Below are positions 1-11,199 of a stretch of 64,000 nt of DNA, piece by piece. The notes beneath the pieces were generated by a model. That model was not told the origin of the DNA and did no database searches. It saw only the letters and a program-made list of their open reading frames with translations. The stretch comes from Progne subis subis (Eukaryota; Chordata; Aves; Passeriformes; Hirundinidae): positions 48,530-112,529 of the forward strand of contig JAKJHU010000859.1 of NCBI GenBank assembly GCA_022316685.1, given 5' to 3'. Each line of letters starts with the position of its first letter. Positions within the stretch are counted from its first letter, which is position 1. Position numbers and translations under genes: made by a program.

Positions 1-1857
1 CTTTAGGTTAATAGGAGAGATGGGTCCCCATAAAGTCTCTTGCATAACCCAGACAACCTGAACATCTGAACTTTGCAAGGAAATGACAGGTTCAAGGGGA
101 TATGGGAGACCACCAGGAGACAATGTGCAAACGCAGACCAAAAGAAGCTGATTAACCTATGAAGCGAGAGTAGGCAGGGATAGTCTTGGATATGTATAGG
201 CAATGTTGAAACTTTCATCAATATGTTTGAATTTAAGTGTATTTCAAGAGAGCACCTGCTCTGTTTGGGGCGCACATCTTTGGAGGAGCTACTCCGGGTG
301 CCAAGTAAAGCATACCAACTCCATAACCTGTGCTCGTGGAGTCTTTGTTCTCTAAAGGCAAAGGATTCTTCATCTCAGGGCACAGAGATATCTTCTCACT
401 TCTTCACTGGCACAGAGGGCTTCTCATCTCTGTCTCTCTTCAAGCATCTTATGGGATTAATATCACTTAGGCCATCACAAACCCCTTTGCTCAAATCCAC
501 ACACAAATGTAAACAATCATCTCCCTCCTAATGCCAGCTTGGCAAAGATGGGAAGGTTTGGAAGGGAGGATTCGCTTCACAGACGCCTGGGACAATCAAT
601 CCCTGTGCCCCAGCAGGACTCACGGAAACAGCAAGCTGGGACAGCAGGACGTCTCGGCAGGCAGGGCCTGAGGGGCTACAGTGCAGTAAAAACTCGGAGC
701 AGTGCTGAAGGAGCAGCGGGGAAGGGGCAGCTGCAGCCCGGATCCCAACAGGGCAGGGAGACGTGCACTCAGGATCCCGGGCACCCGAGCACGGCCCTTC
801 TTTTCTAGTGAGGTAGATCCTCATGAGATCCCACTTCAGGAGCTGCTCTCACAAGAAGAAGTTCACCCCAGGGCAGAAGAAGCAGCTCTGGTCTGGGCTC
901 TGGCAGCAGCAGCGAATTCCCTTCCCCAAGCAGTAGCTCCAACCGCCCTCCTCCAAAGCTGAAGGAGAGAGAGCGCCGGCAGCTCCCCCAGCCCTGTCTT
1001 TTATCAGCCCAGTTATCACAATATCTCTGCCCATTGGAGAGAAGCTGCCAGTGACTTATGAAAGAAAATATGGGTATTGATCTAGTTTCGATACCCAACT
1101 GTGATGGACAAAAACTCTCTCACTGTTTAAAGTTAGAAATTGTATGTTTATGACGACGCCGGACAGTGTGCAGGATAGCTCCCAAACACACACCGCAATT
1201 TACAGGTGATCACAGAGTCCTTTTATTTACAAAAGCATTGAATACCCCAAACACAAATGCATATTCATAACCCCGGTACATCCCATTCCCCGCTTCTTAT
1301 GGTAATTAGGTAAAAGGCAATTAAGCATGCGTAGTTTGTTCTCAGAAATGGGTTGGTGCTCCTTTTCATGGGGAGGGGTTCCCAAAATGAGGAAGTAAGG
1401 AAATCTTCGTCATTCTGACCTTTCTCGCATTTCAATGCAAATATGACAAATGAACCCTTGGTAGGACTCCTATTTCCTGTCTTTGTGACCGTTCAATGGG
1501 TTTCTGAGCAGAGAATGCCTACAATTGTCTTATGTTCCTAAAAGCTATTGATCAGTTTCTGTATTCTTCATTATACACACAGCTAACCAAACATAAAGTT
1601 GACAAGTCATCAATTATTGTAATACAGAAGAGTGATCCCACACCCAGTTTCTCTCAGTTAATTGTGAACCTTAATTTCAGCAAAGCCTACCGGTGTACTT
1701 GAGTTAATTTCAGAAAAGCTTATCTCGAACTGAAACCATAACCCCTCTAAAATCCTTAATTCTTTAAAGTTTCTGTCTCACCAGATGAGAGAAGTGCAAC
1801 CAGATGCCCTCCTTCCCTGAGCTTGGCCACTTCTTTTGTTTTTCTTAAGTCCCCAGT

Positions 1858-2248
1858 TGTCACTGTGACACACAAAGCAGTCACACGCAGACAAGAGATT
1901 TTTGCAGGGCGGAGGTCCTTCTCCGATCCAGCTCAAAGCTGAGACAGGGTGGAGAGAGCCTCTTTGTTTTATTTCTCACTTTTTATACATTTGTGGGTCT
2001 AACAGAAGATTGGCTTTTGGGGTTTTTCACCTTTCAGCTAAGTGGCTAAACCAACTGTCAGTTACAATTGTTTTAAGGTTAGAAATATGCAAACAAAGGA
2101 CAGAGAATGAAAAACAAAGGATTTGTTTATGTTACATCTGTGGGAAAAAGGTAGAAAACTGCTCTAATATTCTACAGGAACTAAAAGGTCTGAACTCCAT
2201 TTATGAAAATTCAAAAGGCTTTAAAAACTTAGAAAAACCAAGGTAACA
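1858..2248 (-). mobile_element. Solo LTR, family 1 (391 bp, 6-bp target duplication)
   Basis: The element begins TGTCACT and ends GGTAACA and is flanked by the direct repeat CCCAGT (1852-1857 and 2249-2254). The other arm of the inverted repeat, near 36160, has the empty site, so this is a real insertion made after the arms duplicated. A second copy lies at 57917-58303. The minus strand carries AATAAA about 110 bp from one end, which suggests minus orientation. A 6-bp duplication with TG...CA ends is usual for class II (beta/alpha-like) avian ERVs; that family assignment is inference. Confidence 0.85.
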
Positions 2249-2344
2249 CCCAGTCATCAGCGTCTTTGAGCAACTCATGGTGTCCTGTTCTTTTCAGCCT
2301 TCCGATGTTTGCATTTTTGTAGTGGAGTTTCTCATGCATGGTAA

Positions 2345-3525
2345 CATAAACAAAGTGATGAATTTCCCATTCCTCTCTGGAGGAGGGACAATTGATGGAC
2401 TTCTAGTTGGACCAGTGGGGTCGGTGAGGTGGCAACCTCATTCTCCAATCCCTGTTTCAATCCGTGAGAAACTCTACTACAGAAATGCAACATCAGAAGG
2501 CTGAAAACCACAGGACAACCCTTATGGGAGAAAATTCTAGAAGTAAAAAGGAACAAAAGGAAAGAAACCTGAGAGAAATGACCGCTCACTTTAAAATTTT
2601 AAAGATTAGTTAAATCTCAAACAACACAACAAAAGGACTGAATAAGGAAGAAGGGACGGCGCTGGGGCTCAGCTGCAGCCAGACGCACATCCACAAAATG
2701 GCGGCTCTGCCTTTTATACCCCTGCTGTTGCAGCAGCCAAATCCAGAGCCATAGCAGTCATATATCCAGACATTTCCTTCTGTGTCCCAGGCCGCTCCCA
2801 AAGTCTGCCAGTCGACTCTTCCCGGCTGTCCGTTGGTGGAGACCTTCCTGCAGCCTGATTGGAGGTCAGCTGTTGTCATGCCAAGCCTCCCCGGTGACAG
2901 CTTTCCCCATTCCCAACTGCCCCACTGAGACATGAATTTTGAAGAATTAAGGACTTTAGTGAGAGGAATGACAGGATTTGTCTTTACAAACAAGTCCTGG
3001 GTGTGCTGATCGATAAAACCAGCACTGAGACATGCGAGAAACAATGGGAAGGATTCTACTGGTTGCTGAATGGAAAAGAAGATATTTGCCTTTACAAACA
3101 AACTGCAGGTTTGTTTATAAATGAAATGGGATATTGAAATATGAAAGCAACAGTGGGGGAAATCCATAAATCCAATTAAGTATTAAATTTTATGAGGATT
3201 ATACACTAAAAGGGGAATCTTAGGTCTTAGGCATTTTGGGAAGTCTGTACCTCTTAAGTACCTCAGCCAGTGAGGAAAGAGAGATGGAATTGCAGCTGGG
3301 AAATTGGGATAAAAAGGAGGCTGCGTCCTCCGAAAATCTGAGAGACCCTAGGAGAAATGCCCCATGGCCTCTCCCTTTATTTGAATAAAGTAAAAGGACT
3401 CCTCTGTCTCCTTTTTGGATGAAAACCTCTGGTGTTCTGGGGTTAATTTCCCTAACATTGGGAAAGTTAAGATAATAATTGCTGAATTAGATGAAGTAGG
3501 TAATTAAGCTTTGTTTGCCATTAAC
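2345..3525. mobile_element. About 1.2-kb insertion, LTR-like in its right half
   Basis: The other inverted-repeat arm lacks this block: near 36060 its sequence passes directly from the left flank (CATGGTAACA) to the right flank (TAACAGAGGTCGG-like). TAACA is repeated on both sides and could be the target duplication. The ends carry AAACAAAG in inverted orientation. The right half contains a polyadenylation-like GAATAAAG near 3390 and ends in an LTR-like tail, so it may be an LTR or a composite of two insertions. No protein domain was recognised. Confidence 0.5.
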
Positions 3526-5467
3526 AGAGGTCGGATCTTAGATAAGCCATCCTGGATTTCGTAACTCATTGCTTGTCAGCTTTATGTTGGTGTAACTATG
3601 CTTGTAGCGAAAAACAGTGTTGTAAATAAATAGGACATCAGAGAGCTGCAGATTTCCTGCTTAAAGAACCCATTGAACACAGGAAACTGTAAGTTCTAAC
3701 AAGGATTCATTTATCACTGAATTTATCATTGAAAAGGTAGAAAGGTCAGGACGAGGAAGACTTATCTTACTTCCTTTTTTTTGTGTCCCCTCCCCAGAAC
3801 AGACCCCTGACTCATTTTAGGAAGCAAACTACGCATGCTTAATCACCTTTCTGCCAATTAGCATACAAAGTGAGGAATGGGAGGTGACAGGGGTATGAAT
3901 ATGTATTTGTATTTGTGTATTCAACACTTTTGTAAATAAAAGGTTTGTAATTACCTGTGAATTTCACAGCGGGCATTAGGGAGCTATCCCACGGGCTGCC
4001 CGGCCACAATGAACATCCACTTTCTAACTTTAAACTGTGAGAGAGTTTTTGTCCGTCACAGTTGGGTATCGATACTAGATCAATACCCCTATTTCTTTAG
4101 TAAGTCACCGTGCAAGGGGCACACGGACACGTGCTCCCTCCACAATTGTCCCTGACAATCCCGACAGCCAGGGTTGTCCGATGGCAACGACACAGAGGGA
4201 GGAAAAGGGGATTATAGGGAGAACAGAGGGTGTCCAAAACCAACCTACAGTGAGAGAGTTACACAACGTAAGGATAAACGCCAATCGCTTGTTTTAAAAT
4301 GTTAAAAGTTTAACAGTAATAAAATAGTTATAAAAATAGTACTAGAATTAGAGTAATAAAAATGTGAACAATTAGAGTTAGGACAATACGAGGGAATAAA
4401 GACAAAGTAGTAGTTTGGGTGACTGTCTGGGCAAGTAAGCTCCAAAAAAGACCCCATTAAAAGAAGATTAACTCTTAAAAGCAATAGCCAGTTGAATATT
4501 CATACATCTCATACATGATGCATAAATTCTATTCAAATAAAGGATTCTCTCTGGTCAGTGTCACTTTTTTCCTATGGCATCTTCAGGGCTGAGCGCGGCA
4601 GGAGAAGTTCGTCTCTTCTGATTAGGAATTAGTGAATTATTTTTCTCTGAATGATTTACGTCTCCTGTGGCTGCCATCTCTTTGAGAGTACCCCCTTCCT
4701 CTCTTTAAAAAAAATATATATCTTATATACATAATTTCTATTTTAACATCTAAACCTGCATTTTAACTACAAAACTACATTTACCATACTATCAAAATAT
4801 TAATACAGCACTACGAATCAATACAACATAATACATACCGTAGACATCTTGCACAGAGCCGTATAAGGTGCACTTCTCACAAAAAGAAATTCAAATCTCA
4901 ACAAAATTCCCTTAACACACGCACACACAATATTCATCTCTTAATTGCGAGAGCCAATCATCATTCTACCATTCTATAAAACGCACCAGCAGCCCCAGGT
5001 CCTTCTGCAGGGCTGCTCCAGCAGGTCCCCCCAGCTGGGACACTGGGGACTGTCCCTCCCCAGGGACAGGACCTGCCCTTGCCCTCTGGAATCTCCCAGT
5101 TTCCAGGCTTTAAGGTCCCCCTGAAGTGCCAGATAAGACAGGATGCTCTGGCGGGAATGTGGCCAAGGCACAGTTCCATGGAGGCTGCACGGAGAGGGGC
5201 CTCGTGCTGATTTTGGTGCTGAATTGGGCTAAAAGTGGCCCAAATCACTAAGCCCAAATTGACAAGTGAGGGTGAAGCACCAGAGCTGGGCCTGGCCGGC
5301 CATCAGCCGACCCTGGCAGTGTCCAGTCCCCTCTCAGACAGAGATTCCTCTGCCATATTCCTGCTTGGATCGTGCTGGCCGCTGTGATCACAGTGACCTT
5401 GGTGGACATGGTGGCCGTGGTTGCCACAGTGACCATAGTGACCTTGGTGACATTGGTGGCCTTGTGT

Positions 5468-5553
5468 TCAGAGGATCCTGGTGGCCACTGCCAGTGCTGT
5501 GGTGGCCAGGACGAGTCCTCCGAGGTGGAAGGGGGCCAAGGGGATGCTTCCAC
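5468..5553 (-). pseudogene. ART copy A, former GPI-anchor exon (86 bp)
   Basis: On the minus strand this would encode GGSIPLAPFHLGGLVL followed by ATTALAVATRIL and a stop. That is the small-residue plus hydrophobic tail typical of a GPI-attachment signal. The same 86-bp exon occurs downstream of every other complete copy. Here the acceptor AG has become CG (5554-5555), so the exon probably cannot be joined to the main exon. The 3' UTR is also shortened: about 430 bp present after copy D, including the poly(A) region, is missing. Confidence 0.75.
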
Positions 5554-6085
5554 CGGTGGGAAAAAGAGGGGTGTCAGGGGCACCATGAGTGAGGGGGTTG
5601 GGGAGGGCCATAATGGGGGTGTTAGGGGTGATAGGAGAGATGGGGGCCATGAGCTGACAGGTGACAGGGTGCTGGTGCGTATGGGGAGGGTACAGGGGCT
5701 AGGGAGGTCAGGGGGGTCATGGTGGGCTTAGAGGTGACAGGGGTTCAGGGTGTGCCATGGGGGTCCCAGCCCACCCACATCCAGCACACAGGACCTGTCC
5801 CTACAGCGCTGCCTTTGGCAGAGAGGAACAGCGTCAGAATGGTGGCGTCCCTGTCCCTGTCTCTGTCCCTGTCCTCCCCTGGCAGGGGTGTCCCTGTCCC
5901 CTCCCAGATGTGGGGGTCTCAATTCCTGTGCCCTGTCCTGGGCATTCCTGTCCCTGTGCCCTCCATGGGTGTCCTCAGGCTTGGTGTCCCCAGCACTGGG
6001 TATCCCTGTTCTTGTCCCCTGCACCAGGTGTCCTTCTCCCCACAAACACAAAGTGGTTCTCCCTGTCCCCCAACCCCGGTGAGTG

Positions 6086-6922
6086 TCACTGTGTCCCCTG
6101 TGCCTTATCGTGGATGTCCCCATGGCCACAGTGGGTGTCCTCATCCCCCAGGCTGTCCCCTGTGGTGTCAACTTCCAGCCACTCGCAGTTGTGGTTGCTG
6201 GAGATCGCATCGGAGCGGAGATGGATCCTTAACTTGCCCAATACCCAGGTGACTTTGGTGACTTCAAAGGCTTCGTATGGTGGGATCAGCACCTCGCAGT
6301 TACCTGGATCATAGGAAAAAGCCTGGATGTCCACACCGTGGCACGTGTACACCTGGAATACTGTGTCTGTCCCATAGTCTTCGGCGACTTCTCTGCTCAG
6401 CGACATCGATGTGAAATGACCAAACCGGACCCTCTGGCCAGGCCGCGCCAGGAAGCAGATGTCACTCACACCCCGGAACACATTGCGACACCGTGCATTC
6501 TGACCCTCCCTCAGCTTCACCAGAGCCTGGGTCAGCAGGAAATGCAACGTTTTGAAGTGGAAGTTGTCCCTGTACTCCTGGGGGGAGCTCCCGGCCTCGC
6601 GCACGGCCTCATTGAACGGCCTGTACACGTCCTTCATTGAGTAGGCCATGACAGCGATGGCCTGGGCTGAGGACGACAGAGGGGACACAGGGGACCCCTT
6701 CCTCTGCCACTCAGCCACGGCCTTAAGCCAGGCCTGGGCGAACTGAGGATTGTTCTGGAACTCGGAGCGGTTGAGGGCCGGCAACGCCGCGGTCATGGCA
6801 GGGCCGCAGCCCAGGTACTGGTCATCAAAGGAGTTCGGGGCCATGTCCATCCGCTCCTCATCAATGGCTGCAGTGGCCACGGCCATTGCCAGCAGTGCCA
6901 GGGTGTGAGCCAGGGGGGCCAT
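6086..6922 (-). CDS. ART copy A: ecto-ADP-ribosyltransferase-like protein, N-x-E type, no GPI exon joined
   Basis: A 278-residue open frame from the conserved MAPLAHT start. Residues 1-19 form a signal peptide. The ART fold follows, with R150 in VFRGV, the F-T-S-x-S motif around S172, and N208-C-E210 before VLIPP where arginine-specific ARTs have E-x-E. Four family cysteines (two disulfides in the family) and an NRS glycosylation site are present. Known ARTs transfer ADP-ribose from NAD+ to protein arginine at the cell surface; loss of the first Glu normally abolishes arginine transfer and leaves NAD hydrolysis or no activity. The donor position at 6108 reads AT rather than GT, so the frame runs on to KAQGTQ and a stop. 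This predicts a secreted, unanchored protein. The start shared by all copies was preferred over upstream in-frame Mets in repeat sequence. Confidence 0.8.
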   Translation of the reverse strand: MAPLAHTLALLAMAVATAAIDEERMDMAPNSFDDQYLGCGPAMTAALPALNRSEFQNNPQFAQAWLKAVAEWQRKGSPVSPLSSSAQAIAVMAYSMKDVYRPFNEAVREAGSSPQEYRDNFHFKTLHFLLTQALVKLREGQNARCRNVFRGVSDICFLARPGQRVRFGHFTSMSLSREVAEDYGTDTVFQVYTCHGVDIQAFSYDPGNCEVLIPPYEAFEVTKVTWVLGKLRIHLRSDAISSNHNCEWLEVDTTGDSLGDEDTHCGHGDIHDKAQGTQ

Positions 6923-6955
6923 GGAGGGGAGAGGCCACCAGGAGAGTGTGGGACA

Positions 6956-7033
6956 CTGGGGGACACAGAGGGGACACACTGAGGGGACACAGAGGGGACA
7001 CACTGAGGGGACACAGAGGGGACACACTGAGGG
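6956..7033. repeat. 24-bp tandem repeat just upstream of copy A
   Basis: About three and a half copies of a unit alternating GGGGACACAGA and GGGGACACACTGA. It lies in the presumed 5' intron next to the acceptor of copy A. Shorter versions precede the start of the other copies. Confidence 0.75.
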
Positions 7034-7689
7034 GACACTGATGGGAGGTACACAGGGGTACACAGAGGTGACACAGGGAGGTTTCCTTAGGGAGGGACTG
7101 GGAGGGGAGCGGGGTCAGCCCAGTGGGAAGGGAGGCACTCCTGGCCAGGAGAGCCCCTGGACATGTCCGGGGTCCCTGATCCCCAATCCTGTGGTTACTT
7201 GTGCCTCCCCAATGTCCCCCAATCCCCCAGGGTCCCCAGTCCCACAGTACCATGTCCTCCTGGCCCCTCCAGAATCCCAGTCCTACTCCCATGATTACAA
7301 CTCCTCTCATCCCCCCACCCGAACCCTGACCCACATCCTGGAGTCACTCTCTGAACCTCCCAGTATTCCCCTCAGCCCATCCCCACACCCCAATCCCACT
7401 CCCAGTCCCCAATTTCTTCAGTGTTGCCCCACGACCTCAACCCAAATCCAGGCACCACCCCCTACCCCCCGTGTCTCCCAGCCTCCCCATGACCCCACTC
7501 CCACCATCCCCTGTCCCCTCAGTTTCCCTCAGAGCTCCACAGGACACCAGTCCCAGTGCTGCAACTCCCCCTGTGTCCCCCCTGGAGTGCAATCCAAATG
7601 CCACCGTCCCCTGTCCCCACCCCGAGTGTCCCCAGTGTCCCCCCAGCCCCTGGTACCAGAACCGGCCGGAGTGAACTCCCTGACAGAAC

Positions 7690-7833
7690 TGCAGGGATCA
7701 CAAACCCCAATTCTTTATCAGCTCACACTCACTGCGGATCTCTGCTGGTCCTGCGGGTCCGGGGGGGGGGGGGCTTTGCCACAGGGAATTTATCCGCCCT
7801 AATTATACATATTCATTAAGTTGGGCTTGTCAT
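7690..7833 (-). promoter_or_regulatory. Core promoter-like block of copy A (truncated)
   Basis: Minus strand: a TATA-like GGATAAATT, then a short presumed first exon ending at a GTGAGT donor near 7730. It is homologous to the blocks upstream of D, E and F. The homology stops at about 7833, so the octamer that normally lies about 75 bp further upstream is absent. Between this block and the start of A (7042-7690) is C/G-rich quasi-repetitive sequence, taken to be the 5' intron. Confidence 0.55.
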
Positions 7834-7990
7834 CTGATAGGGGACCCCATGTGGTGTCTGAGTTGTGACAGCAACTCCGTGAGCAGTGGGGAGTGGGGCT
7901 GGGGGGCTCGGGGGGCACATGGGACAGTGGGACTGGAGTCATGGAGGGTGAGAAATGAAAGGGAGAACAGAAAGCTTCAGATTCCCCTGA
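7833..7990 (+). pseudogene. Decayed retroviral integrase fragment at the A/B junction
   Basis: Begins with TCATCTGATAGGGGACCCC, which reads as S-S-D-R-G-P-H, the second-aspartate region of a retroviral integrase core. It is nearly identical to the longer fragments at 30524-30960 and 47349-47790. A stop interrupts the frame shortly after. The fragment starts exactly where homology of the copy A promoter ends, so the A/B head-to-head junction lies inside it. Confidence 0.55.
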
Positions 7991-8280
7991 AGTTGCTGGA
8001 TATTGCTTAAAGACAGACTAGCAGAAAAACACAAAAGGATTTAAAAGTGTGGGCACCGCAGGGCCAAGGTGGCTGTAATGTGTGGAGAAAGAGATAAGGG
8101 GAACTCCAGTGAGGGTTTCTTGACAAGTTCTGTGCCAAAAAAGGGCAGCGCCTGCCCAGAGAAATAGTTCAAGGTGAGATCTGCTGGGTTTCCGAGGCAC
8201 TGTGTGAAAACCACACCCAGAGACCCGATTTTTATGACTCTCCAGGACAATAAAAATTACTAATTGAAAGAGACAGAGCT

Positions 8281-8420
8281 ATGCAAATTATTTACGGGAA
8301 AAGTGCTGCGTTTGTATTAGCTGAGAAGCCCATCTTAATGAATATGTATAGTTAGGATGGATAAATACCCTGTAATACCCTGCGGCAAAGTCCCCCAGAT
8401 GCGCAGGACCAGCAGAGATC
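8281..8420 (+). promoter_or_regulatory. Promoter-like block of copy B: octamer and TATA-like box
   Basis: ATGCAAAT at 8281-8288 and GATAAATAC at 8360-8368, followed by the conserved presumed first exon. Spacing and order match F and G. The first-exon donor seen in other copies (GTGAGT) is altered here to CTGAGAG, as in G, so splicing of the first exon is uncertain. The rest of the region up to 9100 is G-rich quasi-repetitive intron-like sequence. Confidence 0.6.
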
Positions 8421-9170
8421 CGCTGAGAGAACGAGCTGATAAAGGATTGCGGCTTTGTGATTTCTCCAGTTCTGCCAGGGAGTTCAGCCAATCTTGGTAT
8501 CGGGGCCTGGGGGGACACTGGGGACCCTTTGGGGACAGACATGAGACTGTGGGGTTGGGATTGCACTCCAGGGGGGGCACGGGGGGAGTTGCAGCACTGG
8601 GATTGGAGTCCTGTGGAGCTCTGGGGGAAAGCGAGGGGGGACAGGGGATGGTGGGAGTGGGGTCATGGGGGGGCTGGGAGATGCTGGGGGTAGGGGGTGG
8701 TGCCCAGATTTGGGTTGAGGTCCTGGGGCAACACTGAAGAAATTGGGGACTGGGAGTGGGATTGGGGTGTGGGGATGGGCTGAGGGGAATACTGGGAGGT
8801 TCAGGGAGTGACTCCAGGATTTGGGTAGGGGTTTGGGTGGGGGAGTTCAGGGAGTTGTAATCATGGGAGTAAGACTGGGATTCTGGAGGGGCCAGGAGGA
8901 CATGGTACTGTGGGACTGGGGACCCTGGGGGATTGGGGGACATTGGGGCAGAACAAGTAACCACAGGATTGGGGATCAGGGACCCTGGACATGTCCAGGG
9001 GCTCTCCTGGCCAGGAGTGCCTCCCATCCCACTGGGCTGACCCCACTCCCCTCCAAGTCCCTCCCTAAGGAAACGTCCTTGTGTCCCATCAGTGTCCCAT
9101 CAGTGTCCCCTCAATGTGTCCCCTCTGTGTCCCCCAGTGTCCCACACTCTCCTGGTGGCCTCTCCCCTCC

Positions 9171-9984
9171 ATGGCCCCCCTGGCTCACACCTTGGCACTG
9201 CTGGCAATGGCCGTGGCCACTGCAGCCATTGATGAGGAGCGGATGGACATGGCCCCGAACTCCTTTGATGACCAGTACCGGGGCTGCGGCCCTGCCATGA
9301 CCGCGGCGTTGCCGGCCCTCAACCGCTCCGAGTTCCAGAACAATCCTCAGTTCGCCCACGCCTGGCTTAAGGCCGTGGCTGAGTGGCAGGGGAAGGGGTC
9401 CCCTGTGTCCCCTCTGTCATCCTCAGCCCAGGCCATCGCTGTCATGGCCTACTCAATGAAGGACGTGTACAGGCCGTTCAATGAGGCCGTGCGCGAGGCC
9501 GGGAGCTCCCCCCAGGAGTACAGGGACAACTTCCACTTCAAAACGTTGCATTTCCTGCTGACCCAGGCCATGGTGAAGCTGAGGGAGGATCAGAATGCGC
9601 AGTGTCGCAACGTGTTCTTGGGTGTGCGTGACATCACCTTCATGGCGCGGCCTGGCCAGAGGGTCCGGTTTGGTCATTTCACGTTGACGTCGCTGAGCAG
9701 AGAGGTCGCCCAAAGCTATGGGACAGACACAGTATTCCAGGTGTACACATGTCATGGTGTGGATATCCAGGCTTTTTCCTACAATCAAGGTAACCATGAG
9801 GTGCTGATCCCACCATACGAAAACTTTGAGGTCACCAATTTCATCCAGGTATGGGGCAAGTCAAGTATCCAGCTCCGCTCCACCGGGATCTTCAGCAACC
9901 ACAACTGCGAGTGGCTGGAAAGTGACAGCACAGGGGACAATCTGGGGGATGAGGACACCCACCGTGGCCACAGGGCCACTCATG
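9171..9984 (+). CDS. ART copy B, main exon: ADP-ribosyltransferase-like, active-site Arg and E-x-E lost
   Basis: Codons 1-271 from MAPLAHT. The signal peptide covers about 1-19, with an NRS sequon at 51-53. The sequence around 146-152 reads RNVFLGV, so the family active-site Arg at 150 is Leu. S172 is kept (LTSLS), and N208-H-E210 replaces E-x-E. The exon ends CAT G followed by GTAAGG at 9985, a good donor. Joined in phase 1 to 10490-10575 it gives a 299-residue protein with a GPI-type tail, close to the usual ART length of about 300. It is probably a surface protein without arginine-transferase activity. Unspliced reading would end at KAQGTQ, near 10007. Confidence 0.85.
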
Positions 9985-10489
9985 GTAAGGCACAGGGGAC
10001 ACAGTGACACTCACTGGGGCTGAGGACAAGGAGATGGGCACCCACTGTGTGTGGGGGGACAAGGACACCCAGTGCTGGGGACACTAAGTACAGGGACAAC
10101 CATTACTGGCATGGGGACAAGAATGCCCCAGGGACAGGACATAGGGATAGGGACCCCCACATCTGGGACAGGACAGAGACATCCCTGCCAGGGGAGGACA
10201 GGGACAGGGACAGGGACGCCACCCTTCTGACCCATCCCTCTGTGCCAAAGGCAGTGCTGTGGGGACAGGCCCTGTGTGCTGGACGTGGGTGGGCTGGGAC
10301 CCCCATGGCACACCCTGAACCCCTGTCACCCCCAGTTACCCCCATATCACCCCCTGATTCCCCCCAACACCCAGTCACCTGTCACCTCATGGCTTCCATC
10401 TCTCCTATCACCCCTAACCCTCCATTATGGCCCTGCCCAAACCCCTCACTCCCCCCATGGTGCCCCTGACACCCCTCTTTGTCCCCCAG

Positions 10490-10575
10490 CTGGGAGCGTC
10501 CCCTTGGCCCCCTTCCACCTTGGAGGACTGCTCCTGGCCACCACAGCACTGGCAGTGGCCACCGGGACCCTCTGA
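10490..10575 (+). CDS. ART copy B, GPI-anchor exon
   Basis: The acceptor CCCCCAG ends at 10489. With the single base from the main exon, the exon reads A-G-S-V-P-L-A-P-F-H-L then a hydrophobic stretch ending ATGTL and TGA. It is 86 bp, as in all copies. The short hydrophobic C-terminus with no cytoplasmic tail is typical of a GPI-attachment signal. An ATTAAA at 10712-10717 is a likely poly(A) signal. Confidence 0.8.
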
Positions 10576-10711
10576 GCCACGAGGCCAACAACTTCACCGC
10601 CGTTGCTGTGGCCACTGTGGCCACCATCATCACCAAGACTCCCTGAGCCACAAGGCTGCCACACCCACTGCTACCACTGTGGCCACCAAGGGCATTGTGC
10701 AAAGCCAGTCT

Positions 10712-10717
10712 ATTAAA
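10712..10717 (+). terminator. Poly(A) signal ATTAAA of copy B
   Basis: ATTAAA within a conserved stretch (GTGCAAAGCCAGTCT before it), about 137 bp after the stop. The same motif follows F (50640) and G (57608). Confidence 0.6.
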
Positions 10718-10944
10718 AGTTTCTACAAAACAATTCCAAAAAAGAATTCTGACAGTTCCCAGGGCCATGCCTGGCTGGGGGGGCCCTGCTGGAGCAGCTC
10801 TGGGGAAGGACCTGGGGGTGCTGGTGGGTGACCAGTGGAGCTGGATGTGTGTCCTGGGGCCAAGGGGGATCCAGGGGGCATTGGGAGGAGAAGGGGCCGA
10901 GAGGACAGGTAGTGATAGTGCCCAGCTCTGTCCTGCACAGTGAG

Positions 10945-11065
10945 GCACATCAGGATTGCCATCTCCAGCTCTGCCCAGTGCAATGTCCAGCTCTGCCCAG
11001 TGCCTTATCCAGCTCTGTTTAGTGCCATGTCCAGCTCTGCCCAGTGCAATGTCCAGTTCTGGGCT
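10945..11065. repeat. 22-bp minisatellite (TGTCCAGCTCTGCCCAGTGC type)
   Basis: About five imperfect copies of the 22-bp unit that recurs near 20.9, 25.8, 27.8, 44.6, 50.9, 53.1, 57.9, 58.4 and 60.2 kb. It abuts CR1-like sequence (GTCCAGTTCTGGGCTGCT). Confidence 0.85.
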
Positions 11066-11199
11066 GCTCTGGACCCAACCCTGTGCTCAGGTATGGTGCT
11101 GCCTGAGCTGGGAGCTTAGGCCAGCTGCCCACTCTGGGTCCTTCCAGCCTGTCCCACTCTGGGATTTGGGGATTCTGGGACCTGTGGTTTGGGAATTTC

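Larger units (their letters stand above)
1..5590. repeat. Left arm of a large inverted repeat
   Basis: This stretch reads as the reverse complement of roughly 33590-38008. Base 1 onward matches the complement of the sequence ending near 38008, and the match continues into the GPI exons of ART copies A and D. The left arm is about 1.2 kb longer because it holds a solo LTR at 1858-2248 and a further insertion at about 2345-3525. No convincing gene was seen; the small open frames also occur in shifted forms in the other arm and look fortuitous. The region at 4100-4960 is AT-rich with a short TA run and no recognised gene. Confidence 0.85.

Noticed and set aside
5719..6314. Overlapping open frames of 110-185 codons opposite the intron of copy A
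   Set aside because: Low-complexity Pro/Ser/Cys text from GGGACA/TGTCCC repeats on the strand opposite a real gene.
6922..7063. Upstream in-frame Met extending copy A (and similar extensions of B, F and G)
   Set aside because: The extension is a translation of the TGTCCC repeat of the presumed intron. The MAPLAHT start with a good signal peptide is shared by A, B, C, D, F, G and H.
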